Below, piece by piece: positions 34,125 to 45,392 of a stretch of DNA of 64,000 nt (position 1 is its first letter; the number at the start of each line of letters is the position of its first letter). The notes below the pieces were generated by a model. The model saw only the letters and a list, made by a program, of their open reading frames with translations, made no database searches and was not told where the DNA came from. Source of the DNA: Pelobates cultripes (taxonomy: Eukaryota > Chordata > Amphibia > Anura > Pelobatidae); contig OW240916.1 of assembly GCA_933207985.1 (NCBI GenBank), forward strand, positions 311,598,767-311,662,766. Reading direction: 5' to 3'. Position numbers and translations under genes: made by a program.

Positions 34125-35775
34125 CTAAGTCCATAAAAATTCTGCTTACAAAACGGTGCACATTTTAGCATATATTATGCACACACAATAATACTTTATA
34201 GAGAATAGCAACCTATCATGTGACCAGCATGAAATGAAATCTAGTATTTGTACAAACAGTGATATCCCTGTACTAATAAGCTATTATAACAACCAGAATT
34301 ATTTGACTTTAGGGACACATTAAGCGCCATAACCACTAGAGCATAAGGTAGCGGTTATGGCACCAAGAGGCTAATAGTAGAATCCTGCTTTTTTATTTTA
34401 TTTGAGTGGTTGAACAAAAGTTGTGACTGTCAGCACCTTTTTTTTGTCCAGTCTCTTTGTTAATGTGAAATTTACATGCGTGCTTTATCAATACCTATTC
34501 TTCCAAAGGTAGGTGACAGTCATAGTTTAAGAGTGCTAGGCTAATCTATGACTTCTATGAGCTCCCGGAGTCTTTAGAATAGGTCACCCTGTCACTGATT
34601 ACTAGAATGAAGAGAATGAGCTATAGCTGTGCATGTTCCATCATAACTGACAGAAAAACCATAATCACATATTCTAAGTGGAAAGACAACACTGGTGAAT
34701 GAGTTAGTATGGCTTTCAACATCCTCCTAGTACAGTCTCTGTTCAAACTAATGAGGAGCATACTCTTTCAGCTGTGAAAATGGAGTTAAAATTAGACACA
34801 TATAGTAGGGTAACGGAAAATCAACTATTTATTTAGCATTTAATTCACATCATCTTTTCCAGGACAATGTGACAATTTAGCAAATCGCTAAATAAAACTT
34901 AAATAAATGTCAAATGCAAATGTTCCCCATTATAATGACCTGTGCAATAAGAAAAAGATCATCAATAGGCTGAATAATGTTCATTTTGAATCAGTGAAAG
35001 GATTGAGGAATTTATTACATTTCTAATATACATTTTTATGACACAGTTAGTTCTGGCATTCAGAAGGTTAAATTTATTTATTTATTTGCATTGCATTTCT
35101 ATATTACGTTTTAATAAGAAATTGTGATTTTATTATCAGTTGTGTACCAAATATATGAAAATGAATTCTCTGTAGACACCTGCAATTTCCAGCTGATCAC
35201 GGCTTGTGATTAAAATAATTATTTAGCTTTACATGCACCAATAGGGATTTAACACTTTTGAACAATTAGATATCTTGTGATTTTAATCACTAGTTAATTC
35301 CTTAATGAGTTGAATTAAACATGGTTCCAAGAATCAGGGTTAGTGCTACTTAGAGTGTGAATGCTAAAATTGTTTGTGTAATGAATCGGCAAAATTCCGC
35401 TGGGTGACCTTCCGTTCTAACTCTTAACTAGATATTTAAGTTCAATGATTGAGAGACAAAAGAAAATGCAGTTATTGAATAAATTGCTTTATTTTCTAAG
35501 AATTTTTATTCTATGTAAAATGATGTCATCAGGTCATAGTGTAGTTGACTGTCACGTAAATATGAAATGAAAGCATTTTATAATCCTTGCATCTATTAAA
35601 TATTGTACAAGCAAAATAACACAAAAGTGAGTAGGTATTTTATTTCACTTTAAGATATAAGCTTTTTTTGTTAAAGCTTATTAAGAGAGGATAGGGCTGC
35701 TGTTTTACTGGTTTTAATGTGGGCATTTACATATTTTTTTAATTAAAGTGTGGCCGTATTTTAATTTTCCCCATA
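34125..35775. other. AT-rich DNA with one degenerate MITE end
   Basis: A hairpin 'gcgccataaccacta...tagcggttatggcacc' at about 34325-34365, preceded by 'tttagggacacattaa', looks like one end of another TTAA-type MITE; its partner end was not found. Otherwise nothing recognised. Confidence 0.45.
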
Positions 35776-35880
35776 CAAAAACCAGCACACATTGCTCAGT
35801 CACTAAACAGCTGTTTCAAGAAATGAAAATTGCTGTTTAGTGAATGAGCGAGTGCCCTGGATCTTGTATGTTGTATAAAT
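35776..35880. repeat. Short foldback with ~35 bp arms
   Basis: The arms 'gctcagtcactaaacagc' (about 35793-35811) and 'gctgtttagtgaatgagc' (about 35833-35850) are inverted, extending outward less perfectly to 'acaaaaaccagcaca' and 'tggatcttgt'. Non-coding. Confidence 0.7.
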
Positions 35881-37640
35881 TGGCCCCACCAGCAACCTTA
35901 CAAATATGCATGTTCGTGCAGCCCTCTTGGTTTCAAATACCCATAATTTCTAGATTTTTTTTGAAGAGTAAGATCAACTTGGTGTGAATACATCATACAT
36001 ATTGGATATTCTTCCATGGTGACAGTAGTTTGAAGAGTACCAAACATTGCTCTTATTTTGTGAACTATTTTAGATTTTTATGCACTGTATGTTTATTTGT
36101 TATGGTGTGCACAATGTATATTTCTGGTCTCTTTTTTAGAATCCTATGTGAGCCCAAACAAGAGACATTTATCAGAATACATATCAGTATTTCGATTTGT
36201 TTATGTGTAGTGCTTAAGGGTATTTAATTTGCACATTTAATTTACATTTATTTTCTCAAGATGTTACCATTTTCATTAGCATATATGAACGTGTATTAAG
36301 TGCAACATTTTATAACTCATAATTGGGTACACATATTTTTAGCACAATTTCACACCTTTTGTTTGTTTATCTTTCTGCAGTTCGTTTGAGAAGCAGTGGA
36401 TGTTTGCTTATCCACATGTTCCCAGAAGTTGGAGTGTAGCATCTCGCAATTCCCAGCACACAGTCACATTCTGATTATCTTGGGATTTGACACTTAGTAC
36501 TTTTCAATCTCACAGATATGAATGCAGAAAAGAACTCCATACAAGAGGCAAACATAAATAATACATTGCATTTAATGTATACATCTGCTAGCTAGCTAAT
36601 TACTCGAATCAGACCTATTCAAATACAAATCTTGCTAATTATCTTTATATAAACGTATTCTCTTTTTTCATTTGTTAAAGACGTTTAGTATACAAATATC
36701 GAGAAATATAGTATACAAATAGCAAATTAAATAATTCTTAAACTGTGTTACATTCTATCACAGCTCTTCATTATTGACAGTAACTGTGCACTCTTTTTAT
36801 TTCACTAAAGTATTTGATTAGCTACTTAAGGGGACACTGTTTATAATTAGTGTGGTTTTGTAAGAGTAGTCAAGATAAATATTTAGCAATGCATTTATCC
36901 AATTAGATGGTCAATTGTTTAATATCAAATTGACATTGTCATTTTTTTTTCTTCTGCGGAAATTCCAGAAAGGCATGAACTGGCTTCTCCTCTATCCAAA
37001 AAGTGATTTCCCAGAAGCCACACTTAGCAGATACATATTTGTTTAAGATAGAGATGTATCCCTAGTAGTCAGTCTCGTGGAACTTTGCTCACAAAATATT
37101 TCTGGAGCAGAAACAGTGAACATTTGCAGGACAGATGTCAACACCACTGCTATGCTGAGCCAGAACTTTTACAGATCCCCATCAACTACTGGCACGTCAT
37201 CACTAAACCGGGAATGGTGCAAAATTTATAAGGGATCCTAATATTTTAGACCAAATTCAGTGATATAGAAAAACAGCACAGATTTTATGATTAGGACATC
37301 GTCACAGATATTGAATTATCTTGAATGTTTTGTAATCCATGAGGGTAACTATATACGAGGTGCACATTAAAAATTAAATGTTATTTTTCTAAGACCATGT
37401 GAAACATCATTAAAAAGAAATTAAATAATATAGGAGGTATTAGTTGTTACACTATGTTGTGCAGTGGTTACAGTAGTAGTTACACTATGGAATACAGCAC
37501 CATCACAGGGAGAGAAAATATGTTTAAAGCTGCTTTTATCCAATTGAATGACACACATAGAAGAGATTTAACATAAGAAGGGACCAAAAATACATGTGAA
37601 AATTGAGTATTGTATATAGTAATCATGGACTATGAATTAG
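35881..37640. other. AT-rich DNA, nothing recognised
   Basis: No gene supported. Confidence 0.5.
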
Positions 37641-37858
37641 AAAGTTCCAATAGAGTAAACGCAAGCAACACTCCAATAGTAAGGATGGTATTTTTATTAA
37701 CAGGTGAACGGCTCCACAGAAGGTTCAGTAGAGCCTTAATCATGAATATGGAAAACAAAGTGCCAATGTGCATATATAACCCCACAAACAATTAATTAAT
37801 CAATAAAAGTAAAAACACATGTATCTCAATGACATGCAGAATATCAGTAGTAAAACAT

Positions 37859-38220
37859 GACATGGAGTTTGTCAAAGCATGAAGCAGTATGGCTGAATGT
37901 TAGACTATATGACATGGAGTTTGTCAAAGCATGAAGCAGTATGGCTGAATGTTAGACTATATGACATGGAGTTTGTCAAAGCATGAAGCAGTATGGCTGA
38001 ATGTTAGACTATATGACATGGAGTTTGTCAAAACATGAAGCAGTATGGCTGAATGTTAGACTATATGACATGGAGTTTGTCAAAGCATGAAGCAGTATGG
38101 CTGAATGTTAGACTATATGACATGGAGTTTGTCAAAGCATGAAGCAGTATGGCTAAATGTTAGAATATATGACATGGAATTTGACAAGGTATGAGCTAAT
38201 ATGACTTAATGTTAAATACA
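37859..38220 (+). repeat. 52-bp minisatellite, 6 units plus a diverged 7th
   Basis: Units start at 37859, 37911, 37963, 38015, 38067 and 38119. Each begins 'gacatggagtttgtcaaagc' and ends 'tgttagactatat'. Differences are single bases (for example 'aaaacatg' in unit 4, 'ggctaaatgttagaatatat' in unit 6). Unit 7 (38171-38220) is clearly diverged. Confined to the left arm of the foldback. Confidence 0.97.
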
Positions 38221-38510
38221 CAGTGCATCAATTTTAAAATTATATTCCAGTAAAATAAACACAGCATCTATTTGCCTGTATGATTCACATACGGTACATG
38301 ACTTGTTTCGGGACGATAAATATATTGATTTTGTATAAATACTAAGATAATGTCTTGTTGACAATGTATCAGATGATGAGCTGTGATTTCCTTAGATTCG
38401 AACACGTGCTATAGGTATATGTTTTTACCATCTGCAGCACATTGATTAAGATGGCCCTAATTTTGATTTAAAGTTAGTTTACTGGGATATAACTTTAATA
38501 TTGATGCATA

Positions 38511-38581
38511 ACAAGGCATAAGGTAATATAACTTTAATATTAATGTCTTTAACATTAAGTCATATTACCTTATGCCTTGTC
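38511..38581. repeat. Hairpin at the inner edge of the foldback right arm
   Basis: 'acaaggcataaggtaatat' (38511 on) is the inverse of 'atattaccttatgccttgt' (ending near 38580), separated by about 30 AT-rich bases. It may have arisen by a partial duplication of the arm end. Confidence 0.85.
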
Positions 38582-38845
38582 AAACTCCATGTCATATATT
38601 CTAACATTCAGCCATACTGCTTCATACTTTGACAAACTCCATGTCATGTTTTACTACTGATATTCTGTATTTCATTGAGATACATGTGTTTTGACTTTTA
38701 TTGATGAATTAATTGGTTGTGGGGTTATATATGCACATTGGCACTTTGATTTCCATACTCATGATTAAGACTCTGCTGAGCCGAAATGTCACACCATCCT
38801 TACTATTGGAGTGTTGCCTACGTTTACTCTATTGGAACACTTTAC

Positions 38846-40614
38846 CGATGGATTCAGCGATGTCTGCCTACCACGGAGCACTTCTGCTGTGGATTGCAGG
38901 AGCATTTACACAGTACCTGTGTGCAGGATTTTATATTTTTGTATGAAGAAGATAGATCTCACTCCATCATAATTCCTTGAAATCTTAACAGACAAAACGC
39001 AGTTGGAGACAAAGAATCAATGCATACTTATTGAAGACTGATGGAGATTTTTCATGAACCATTCTTATAGTGCTTTTTGATATGTGAGTGTTCTCTTGGT
39101 TATGTGAATTAAATATATGTGTGCTTTTCCATAAACTCAATTCTATCACATCACATTATATACTGAATTTGTTTGCCAAATCATACTGACCTTTAACACA
39201 ATGATGGCAAGATTATATCTTATAAGGTTAGTACTTTGGAGTTGATCATTCACTGGTCATACTGCACTATACTATACCACACTATGATGGCCTTCCCCTC
39301 TTACCAATGTGTCCTGTCACTTGAATTGTCCATACAGATTGGATGTATTTGGAAGATATGTAACAGGAGAGTAGCACATTAAGAAAGTGTTTTCATCTTT
39401 TTTTTCACATGGTCTTTAATTTATCCCTTGTATTTTTTTTTTTTATATCTCATCTTAACCCCCAAAATGCCAGTAATCAAGTAAACACATAACAATGATA
39501 TTTTTATTTTTCTTGGTACTTTGAGTTTTGCCTTTGTAGCATCTTTGGTTGTTATTTTAGACTGAATGTCTATTTTTTTTTATTATTATTATTTATTGAT
39601 ATGAGAGATAGAGCACTTCAGAAAATCTTTGGAAAGTAATTTTTCAAAAATACATAAACATTTTTTGTGTTAATTCGGGCTAATTAGAATTCATTCTAGT
39701 AAATTAAGAGTGGTTTCAGTTTGTGGATTGTCTGGTTTAATTTGCGGTTTGGTATGCTTATTTGGATCGTAGTAAATTTAGTCAATACTCTGAATTCACA
39801 GGAATTCCTTTGAACTTTTTTCTGAATTTATTACTAAACACAGTCACGTTCCATTTAAAGAAATGGACTTGTAAATATACAATGCTTTCATTTTGATATG
39901 TGCAGGAATGGACAAATAAAACTTCACAGTCTATTGTTGATCAGCATTTAACAAATCTATCTTTGAATTACTGAACTGCTTTAACATGCCGCAATTAAAA
40001 TGTTTATTTGCCTATCCCTGTACATTTTAGGAAAATAAAACATGATATATCTCAACTGTGGCTTGATGTATTTGATTGTGTTTCAACTGACAGGACATTG
40101 TATAAGAAATCTAAAATATAAAACATTTTTAAACTGTATGTGTAGATATAAATTAAACAAAATATAACTTAAATGCGTTTGTAATTCACGTTTTCCTTCA
40201 TTTGTTAATGCTGTCAAACTGTTCTATAACCACCTGGGGGAATAGCTAAGCACTATAAAATGCTGCTTTCAAAATTAAATCACATCTATATGTGTCTTTA
40301 TTTTCAGTTTTTCCACTTCTGGGACTTTTTCAATTTAGAAGACCTTTGATGCCAGACAATTTTAAGCACAGCATTATCTTTAACGTTACACCAAACCCAT
40401 ATTCATGTTAAAAATTCAGTTTTATAATAATTTGGAACACGAAGAAAACAAGTGAGTTTAATATATTTTTATATTGTTTTATTTAAATTATTTAAACTTT
40501 TGTAAAATTATAGAAAAGTATAATATGCGTGAGGTCTATGGGGCAATGCTTCTTAAAAGTAAACTATTCAAGTACAGCTATTTATGAATGAAGAAGTACA
40601 AACTCCCAATTAAG
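38846..40614. other. AT-rich DNA, nothing recognised
   Basis: Poly-T tracts near 39400, 39430 and 39573. No gene or element assigned. Confidence 0.5.
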
Positions 40615-40845
40615 TTAAAGGACCACTGAAGTCATTTAATCTCAATGAAGCAGTTTGGCTGCAGTGGCCATTTAGGTTTAACCTTGCAACGTAAGCATGT
40701 TTACTTTGGAGGGGTTAAAGCCACCTTTAGTGGCTGTCTACCTGCCACCAGAAGAGCTTCTGCTGCACTGACTGAGTGCAACTTAATCATGTGATGTGGA
40801 AGCCCATAGGAAAGCATTGCTGAAGCTTGAAGGGGCATCTAAAGG
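40615..40845. mobile_element. Partial TTAA MITE
   Basis: Begins TTAAAGGACCACTGAAGTCA at 40615 and shares 'tttagtggctgtctacctgc' and 'cccataggaaagcattgc' with the 12014 family. The right half is missing; the sequence runs into a CR1 tail at about 40846. Confidence 0.65.
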
Positions 40846-41248
40846 TTAAAGGATCTTAACATGTATAGCTTGGAGGAAAGACGAGACAGGGGGGATATGA
40901 TAGAAACATTTAAATACATAAAGGGAATCAACACAGTAAAGGAGGAGACTATATTTAAAAGAAGAAAAACTACCACAACAAGAGGACATAGTCTTAAATT
41001 AGAGGGACAAAGGTTTAAAAAATAATATCAGGAAGTATTACTTTACTGAGAGGGTAGTGGATGCATGGAATAGCCTTCCAGCTGAAATGGTAGAGGTTAA
41101 CACAGTAAAGGAGTTTAAGCATGCGTGGGATAGGCATAAGGCTATCCTAACTATAAGATAAGGCCAGGGACTAATAAAAGTATTTAGAAAATTGGGCAGA
41201 CTAGATGGGCCGAATGGTTCTTATCTGCCGTCACATTCTATGTTTCTA
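40846..41248 (+). mobile_element. CR1 LINE 3' end, subfamily B
   Basis: The 3' terminal 400 bp of a CR1. The coding remnant reads LKDLNMYSLEERRDRGDMIE, FKYIKGINTVKEETIFKRRK and TTTTRGHSLKLEGQ, then frameshifts. The 3' UTR ends with 'acattctatgtttctat', matching the ATTCTRTG-type terminal repeat of CR1. Almost the same sequence occurs at 52143-52446. It differs from the 22443/56826 copies, which end with a 'gctatgtaactatgt' tail, so it belongs to another subfamily. Confidence 0.85.
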
Positions 41249-41681
41249 TTAAAGGGACAATATAGTTACCCAGAACACCTTATCTCATTGAAGTGGTCTG
41301 AGTGAAGTGTCCCTGTCCCCTTTACCCTCTAATGTAAAACATTGTTTCTACAGAAGCTGCAATGTTTACATTGCAGGGTTAAGACAACTAACTAATTCTC
41401 TAACCGAGTTTAGCTCTGTGAAACAACTTCAAATTCCCCACTCATTCTAATGCCTGCTTGGCAATGACTGTGCATGCACATTAAGTTTCCTGTGTGTGTG
41501 TGTGACATCACAGGAGGAGGAAAACAAGGGATCCAGTGGAAATAGGTATATGAACAAATACTTTTTGACCCTTTATTCATCGGAGGCGGTAAGGGGAGGT
41601 CGTACCTAAAGGAATAGGCACAGGAATCCTGTAGCATTATGAATACAGATTTGTGTTCTTAACGTTATAGCGTTCCTTTAA
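41249..41681. mobile_element. TTAA-flanked MITE
   Basis: TTAA at 41249-41252 and 41678-41681; left end 'aaagggacaatatagttacc', right end inverted 'aaaggaacgctataacgt'. The interior includes 'catctcat.gaagtggtctg' and 'atgtttacattgcagggtta' phrases recurrent in this MITE group. Its right TTAA is also the left TTAA of the next element. Confidence 0.78.
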
Positions 41682-42262
41682 AGGAGGACTGTCACTCCCC
41701 AGGGTGATTAATATTAGGTTTACGTATCCCTATTTTTAACAAATATGTATCAGCTAGATGTAAAAATTTTAAATAAATATAGAAATTCACACATTTTATG
41801 CAGCTCTTGGGCACCTCCATCTTAGTAAGTCCTACATAAACAATTCACCTTGCTATTTTCAGCCAAAAGGTAAAATCTCTAATGGGACAGTGACGTGTAT
41901 CCTTCTAATCCCCTACACAGTTATTAACCCTTAATAGACAACACATGCGATGGGCTGCAGCAATGTTACATGGCTGTGTACTTACTTTGCTGTGTCAAGC
42001 TTCTGCAGGCGTTCCGGTCTGAGTTGATTTGATAAAAACTGAAGTTCCTACTTCCATATTATCATATCAACTAATACCAGGTTTAGACAGTGTTCACTGA
42101 TTGTGAGTGTCAGCTGACAAAGACTGGAAGCTGCATAATACATCATAGTAAGTGTCAAACTATTAATATAGAGTTTGAAAGATTACTGTCAGACAGGGGA
42201 CTCCTGGCAAGATAACGATTGTAGCATGCCGTAGTCGTAAGGTGCTCAGAGTATCCCTTTAA
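41678..42262. mobile_element. TTAA-flanked MITE abutting the previous one
   Basis: TTAA at 41678-41681 and 42259-42262; ends 'aaaggaggactgtcactccc' and (inverted) 'aaagggatactctgagcacc'. Non-coding. It shares a single TTAA with its neighbour, which suggests one inserted at the target site of the other. Confidence 0.7.
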
Positions 42263-44281
42263 AACTACAGACTTTAGAAATTGTATAAAACAAAACAATG
42301 AGGCTCTCTCTCCATGCTCAGTGAAAACAATAGAATTTTATAATTCTCATCAGCTATGTCTACTGTGAATTCTGATAATCAAAAGTAATAGATAAAAACC
42401 TTAATAGAGAAAGATTAGAAGGAAGGTTACGCTTTAAATACATGAATAGCTAAATAATTGAAGGAACAATGTGTGTGCATTTACTCAGGTGATTATACAA
42501 GAATTACAAATGTTTTACATTAAGTATAAAGCATTTCAATGTCCTCTATTTTTTTCACTATTTGATATTACGACTATCCGTAGCAATTATGCATAGCTAA
42601 AGTAATTCCCTATTATTCCTCAAGATGTGCTTTTGTTATGACTACCGTATCCTTCATACAAGATACATTTCAGAAACAATGGAGAAATTAACTGTTATAT
42701 TACGCAGGGGGATTTAGGAAAATGCCTTCCTGAAATCAATCATTCTCTCTGTTCGTTCGGTCTCTCTGTCTGTGTGTGTCTGTGTGTGTGTTTGTCTGTC
42801 TGTCTATCTATCCCAAACTGTTCTATTTCTGTCCATGAGTCCTAATTGTCTTTCTACCTCTGTGTCTCATTGTCTGTTTGTCTAAATGTCCATAATCCCT
42901 TCATAGTTTATCTGTGTAATTACAAATACAAACTTTCGTACACTGTAACAATAAAAAATATTTTTAAAATTAAAAAAAATATATATGTAATTGCTACATG
43001 CAGTTTTCATTGGAATGTTATTTGAATGCATTTCTTCATTTTACAATGAAGATTTAACTCACTCGATAATTCAGTGGGATATTCTCTGTGGCAGGTATGC
43101 CATTTCCCTAAGGGAGAGACAAAAGTCGTGTGTTATTCATTAGACTCTGAGCACACAATCTTTAGCATGCTAAATGCTCACTAACTCCTTGCAGGTTTAA
43201 AACCTAACAATCATTTGTCACAATTTCCCATGCACATTTTCCTGTGGGTATTTTTAAAATCATGTCACAATATATAAAACTTACCATAAAATAAATGCAT
43301 ATTTTTATAACCGTATTTAAAAAAAATATATACATAAATATAAATATAGTTATTCAGTGGCCTTAGGGTACTATTTCCTAGACTCCGAGTTGTCACCTGA
43401 GTTTTAAGGACATTTAAGGGACAACAAATTTTACAATTTGGTAATTTCAAATTCAGGGAAGGTGGTCATCCTGCTCGGTCTGTGTTGTCTAGCAGAAGGA
43501 CACATTTAATCTTCTTTGTGAACATTTCTCCATGCCCACTGTGCTATTGTATGCCATTGAGAAAGCCACACAGAAGACCAAGTGGGAAGACCCCTTCCTT
43601 GAAGTCCAAAAACAGAGCCCATATGCAAATAGATTCCTGTAATCTTGGGAGCCTCCAATGCTGGCATTGAATCTATTGACTACTGCAATGTTGTAAGCAT
43701 ATCTTTTAATTAATAAAGTATTTGCTGTGTTGCTTTGCAAAAGGTAAGCCTGTTTGTTCTTTTATACCTGTTAAACCGCATTACTGGACACAGTGCAGAT
43801 TACATTACAAACATAAAGGGGTTGTTCAGTCCTCATCATGTGAGGTACAACAGACCAATAACTTAAATGGCAGAGTAGCCTGAAAGTATAGCTGAATCTT
43901 TCCAGATCGGCTATTTTAAGCTTAAATTTGAAATTCACTTTGAATTCATGCTGAATTTTCAATTAAATAAATAACCCTTTTAGTGCAATTTATGTGGAAA
44001 TACATTTCACACAAGGAAAGAGATTTGTTTCCCGTAAAAAGTAACTGAGAGCGCAAGTAACTATATCTGCATTTAAATTCTATTACACTGTATTACATTC
44101 AGCAATATAAATATTCTTGGTGTAAAACGACTTACTGTATTGAGTATTATGCTCACAGCATTAGCACTAAATTCTGCTGGCAATCTGACGAAGGCACATT
44201 TACGGAAATCCTTCAAGATTCAATAAAAAGTATCAACTGGCCGGTTACTAGATACTTTTTACCAATCTATTGAAACAAATA
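42263..44281. other. AT-rich DNA with a simple-sequence tract
   Basis: A (tctg/tg)n tract with 'tctgtctgtctatctatc' lies at about 42745-42812. ORFs of 60-80 codons near 43482-43962 are unremarkable. Confidence 0.5.
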
Positions 44282-44286
44282 ATGAT

Positions 44287-45387
44287 TGTGACAGATCCAT
44301 CTGTATAGACTAAGCCTGCTGGTTCATCTCTTTTGCCTCCTTTCGTGGAATTACCTGTCCGTATGCCCCTGTTCGTTTATTTGACATTTGTACCGAATGA
44401 ACTTACCGAACGGACGGCCACCCAGAAGAGAAGTGTGCTGCTGGTTAACCTCTTGATCCCAATTAGAAGGTTGTGGTTAACCGCAGACACCTCTCAATTA
44501 GAACCGAATACAGGGTGGTCATCGTTCGTATGTCGACCACGAGGCGGCGGCCATTTTAAACTGTGCGAAGGACCAGCGGTGTTTGGCACAGATTCTATGG
44601 AACTAAAAACGGACACTTTTTCTGCCGAACACCGCTAAAACCACAGACCGCCCTTCTCAGTCGACAAAAGCATGCGAACACCGGCCGTTCGGGAGTTTGG
44701 ACTACACGAATGGACGTAACCCAGATAGCCTTCCCGTGGAGTCAATCGCATACCGAAAGACTGTAAGAGACTTTGACTCCATTGCGATTGAACTGTACGT
44801 ATGGGATCTGAGCGCTATTCGCTAAGAATATGCACTCAGATCCAGGCTATCTGGGGATACGTTGAACAAATGGAGTATATTCGGTAGTTGTATAATTATG
44901 TATATGTATTTTTATGTGGTTTTTATGTTCCATCTAAAATGGCGATTTGCCTCTGTCCTGGGAGATAATTGAATTACTTCTCAATTATCTCCAGGGCAGA
45001 GGGGAGGAAACATGATGCATGCTGGGAATATTATGTGCCTGTGTGTCCTGAAATGCTGTATGTCTATCTGCCATTACAGTCTCCCATTTGGTCCCCTAGG
45101 GGAGTGTCCACCAAGTGGGACACCTGCATAAATACGGGCGGGTAGCCCACAGTAAACCCAGTTCTTGTTTTACCCTCAATGCGGAGCTTGGTCTCGTTAT
45201 TGGGGGGATTTACTACACACGAATAGCGACTGATTACTGACGTACAGGTCCCATTCGGGAGGTGAGCGCATTCCCCTGCTTGCAGTTCGTACGAGTGGAG
45301 TCTATACGAATGGAGTTTACAGCACTGCGAGCGGGGAGGATTAACTAAACGGCGGTTTAGCTACTTGATGCTGTGGGTGCCGTTACA
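44287..45387 (+). mobile_element. Solo LTR with 5-bp target duplication
   Basis: 1,101 bp, begins TGTGACAGATCCATC and ends GTGCCGTTACA, flanked by a perfect ATGAT duplication (44282-44286 and 45388-45392). No internal region is present, so this is the product of recombination between two LTRs. Regulatory text: a strong U3 hairpin at 44951-45001 ('cctgggagataattga' against 'tcaattatctccagg'), a TATA-like 'gcataaata' near 45124, an R region with 'accctcaatgcggagcttgg' and the U5 motif 'cgttattggggggatttact'. The layout parallels the LTR at 60802-62258. Confidence 0.93.
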
Positions 45388-45392
45388 ATGAT

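Larger units (their letters stand above)
37641..38845. mobile_element. Foldback element with asymmetric minisatellite arm
   Basis: The left arm (about 37641-38220) and right arm (about 38545-38845) are inverted copies: 'ttccaatagagtaaacg' against 'cgtttactctattggaa', 'ctccaatagtaaggatggt' against 'accatccttactattggag', 'aaagtgccaatgtgcatata' against 'tatatgcacattggcacttt', and the stretch 'acatgtatctcaatga' against 'tcattgagatacatgt'. The left arm is almost twice as long because it contains six near-identical 52-bp units plus one diverged unit, whereas the right arm has only two units. The right arm also includes 'gagccgaaatgtcac', a phrase common in anuran repeats. No coding capacity. The superfamily is unknown. 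Confidence 0.87.

Noticed and set aside
37859..38220. Regular direct repeats resembling a CRISPR array
   Set aside because: The units abut with no unique spacers, the period is 52 bp, and the array lies in a eukaryotic foldback element.
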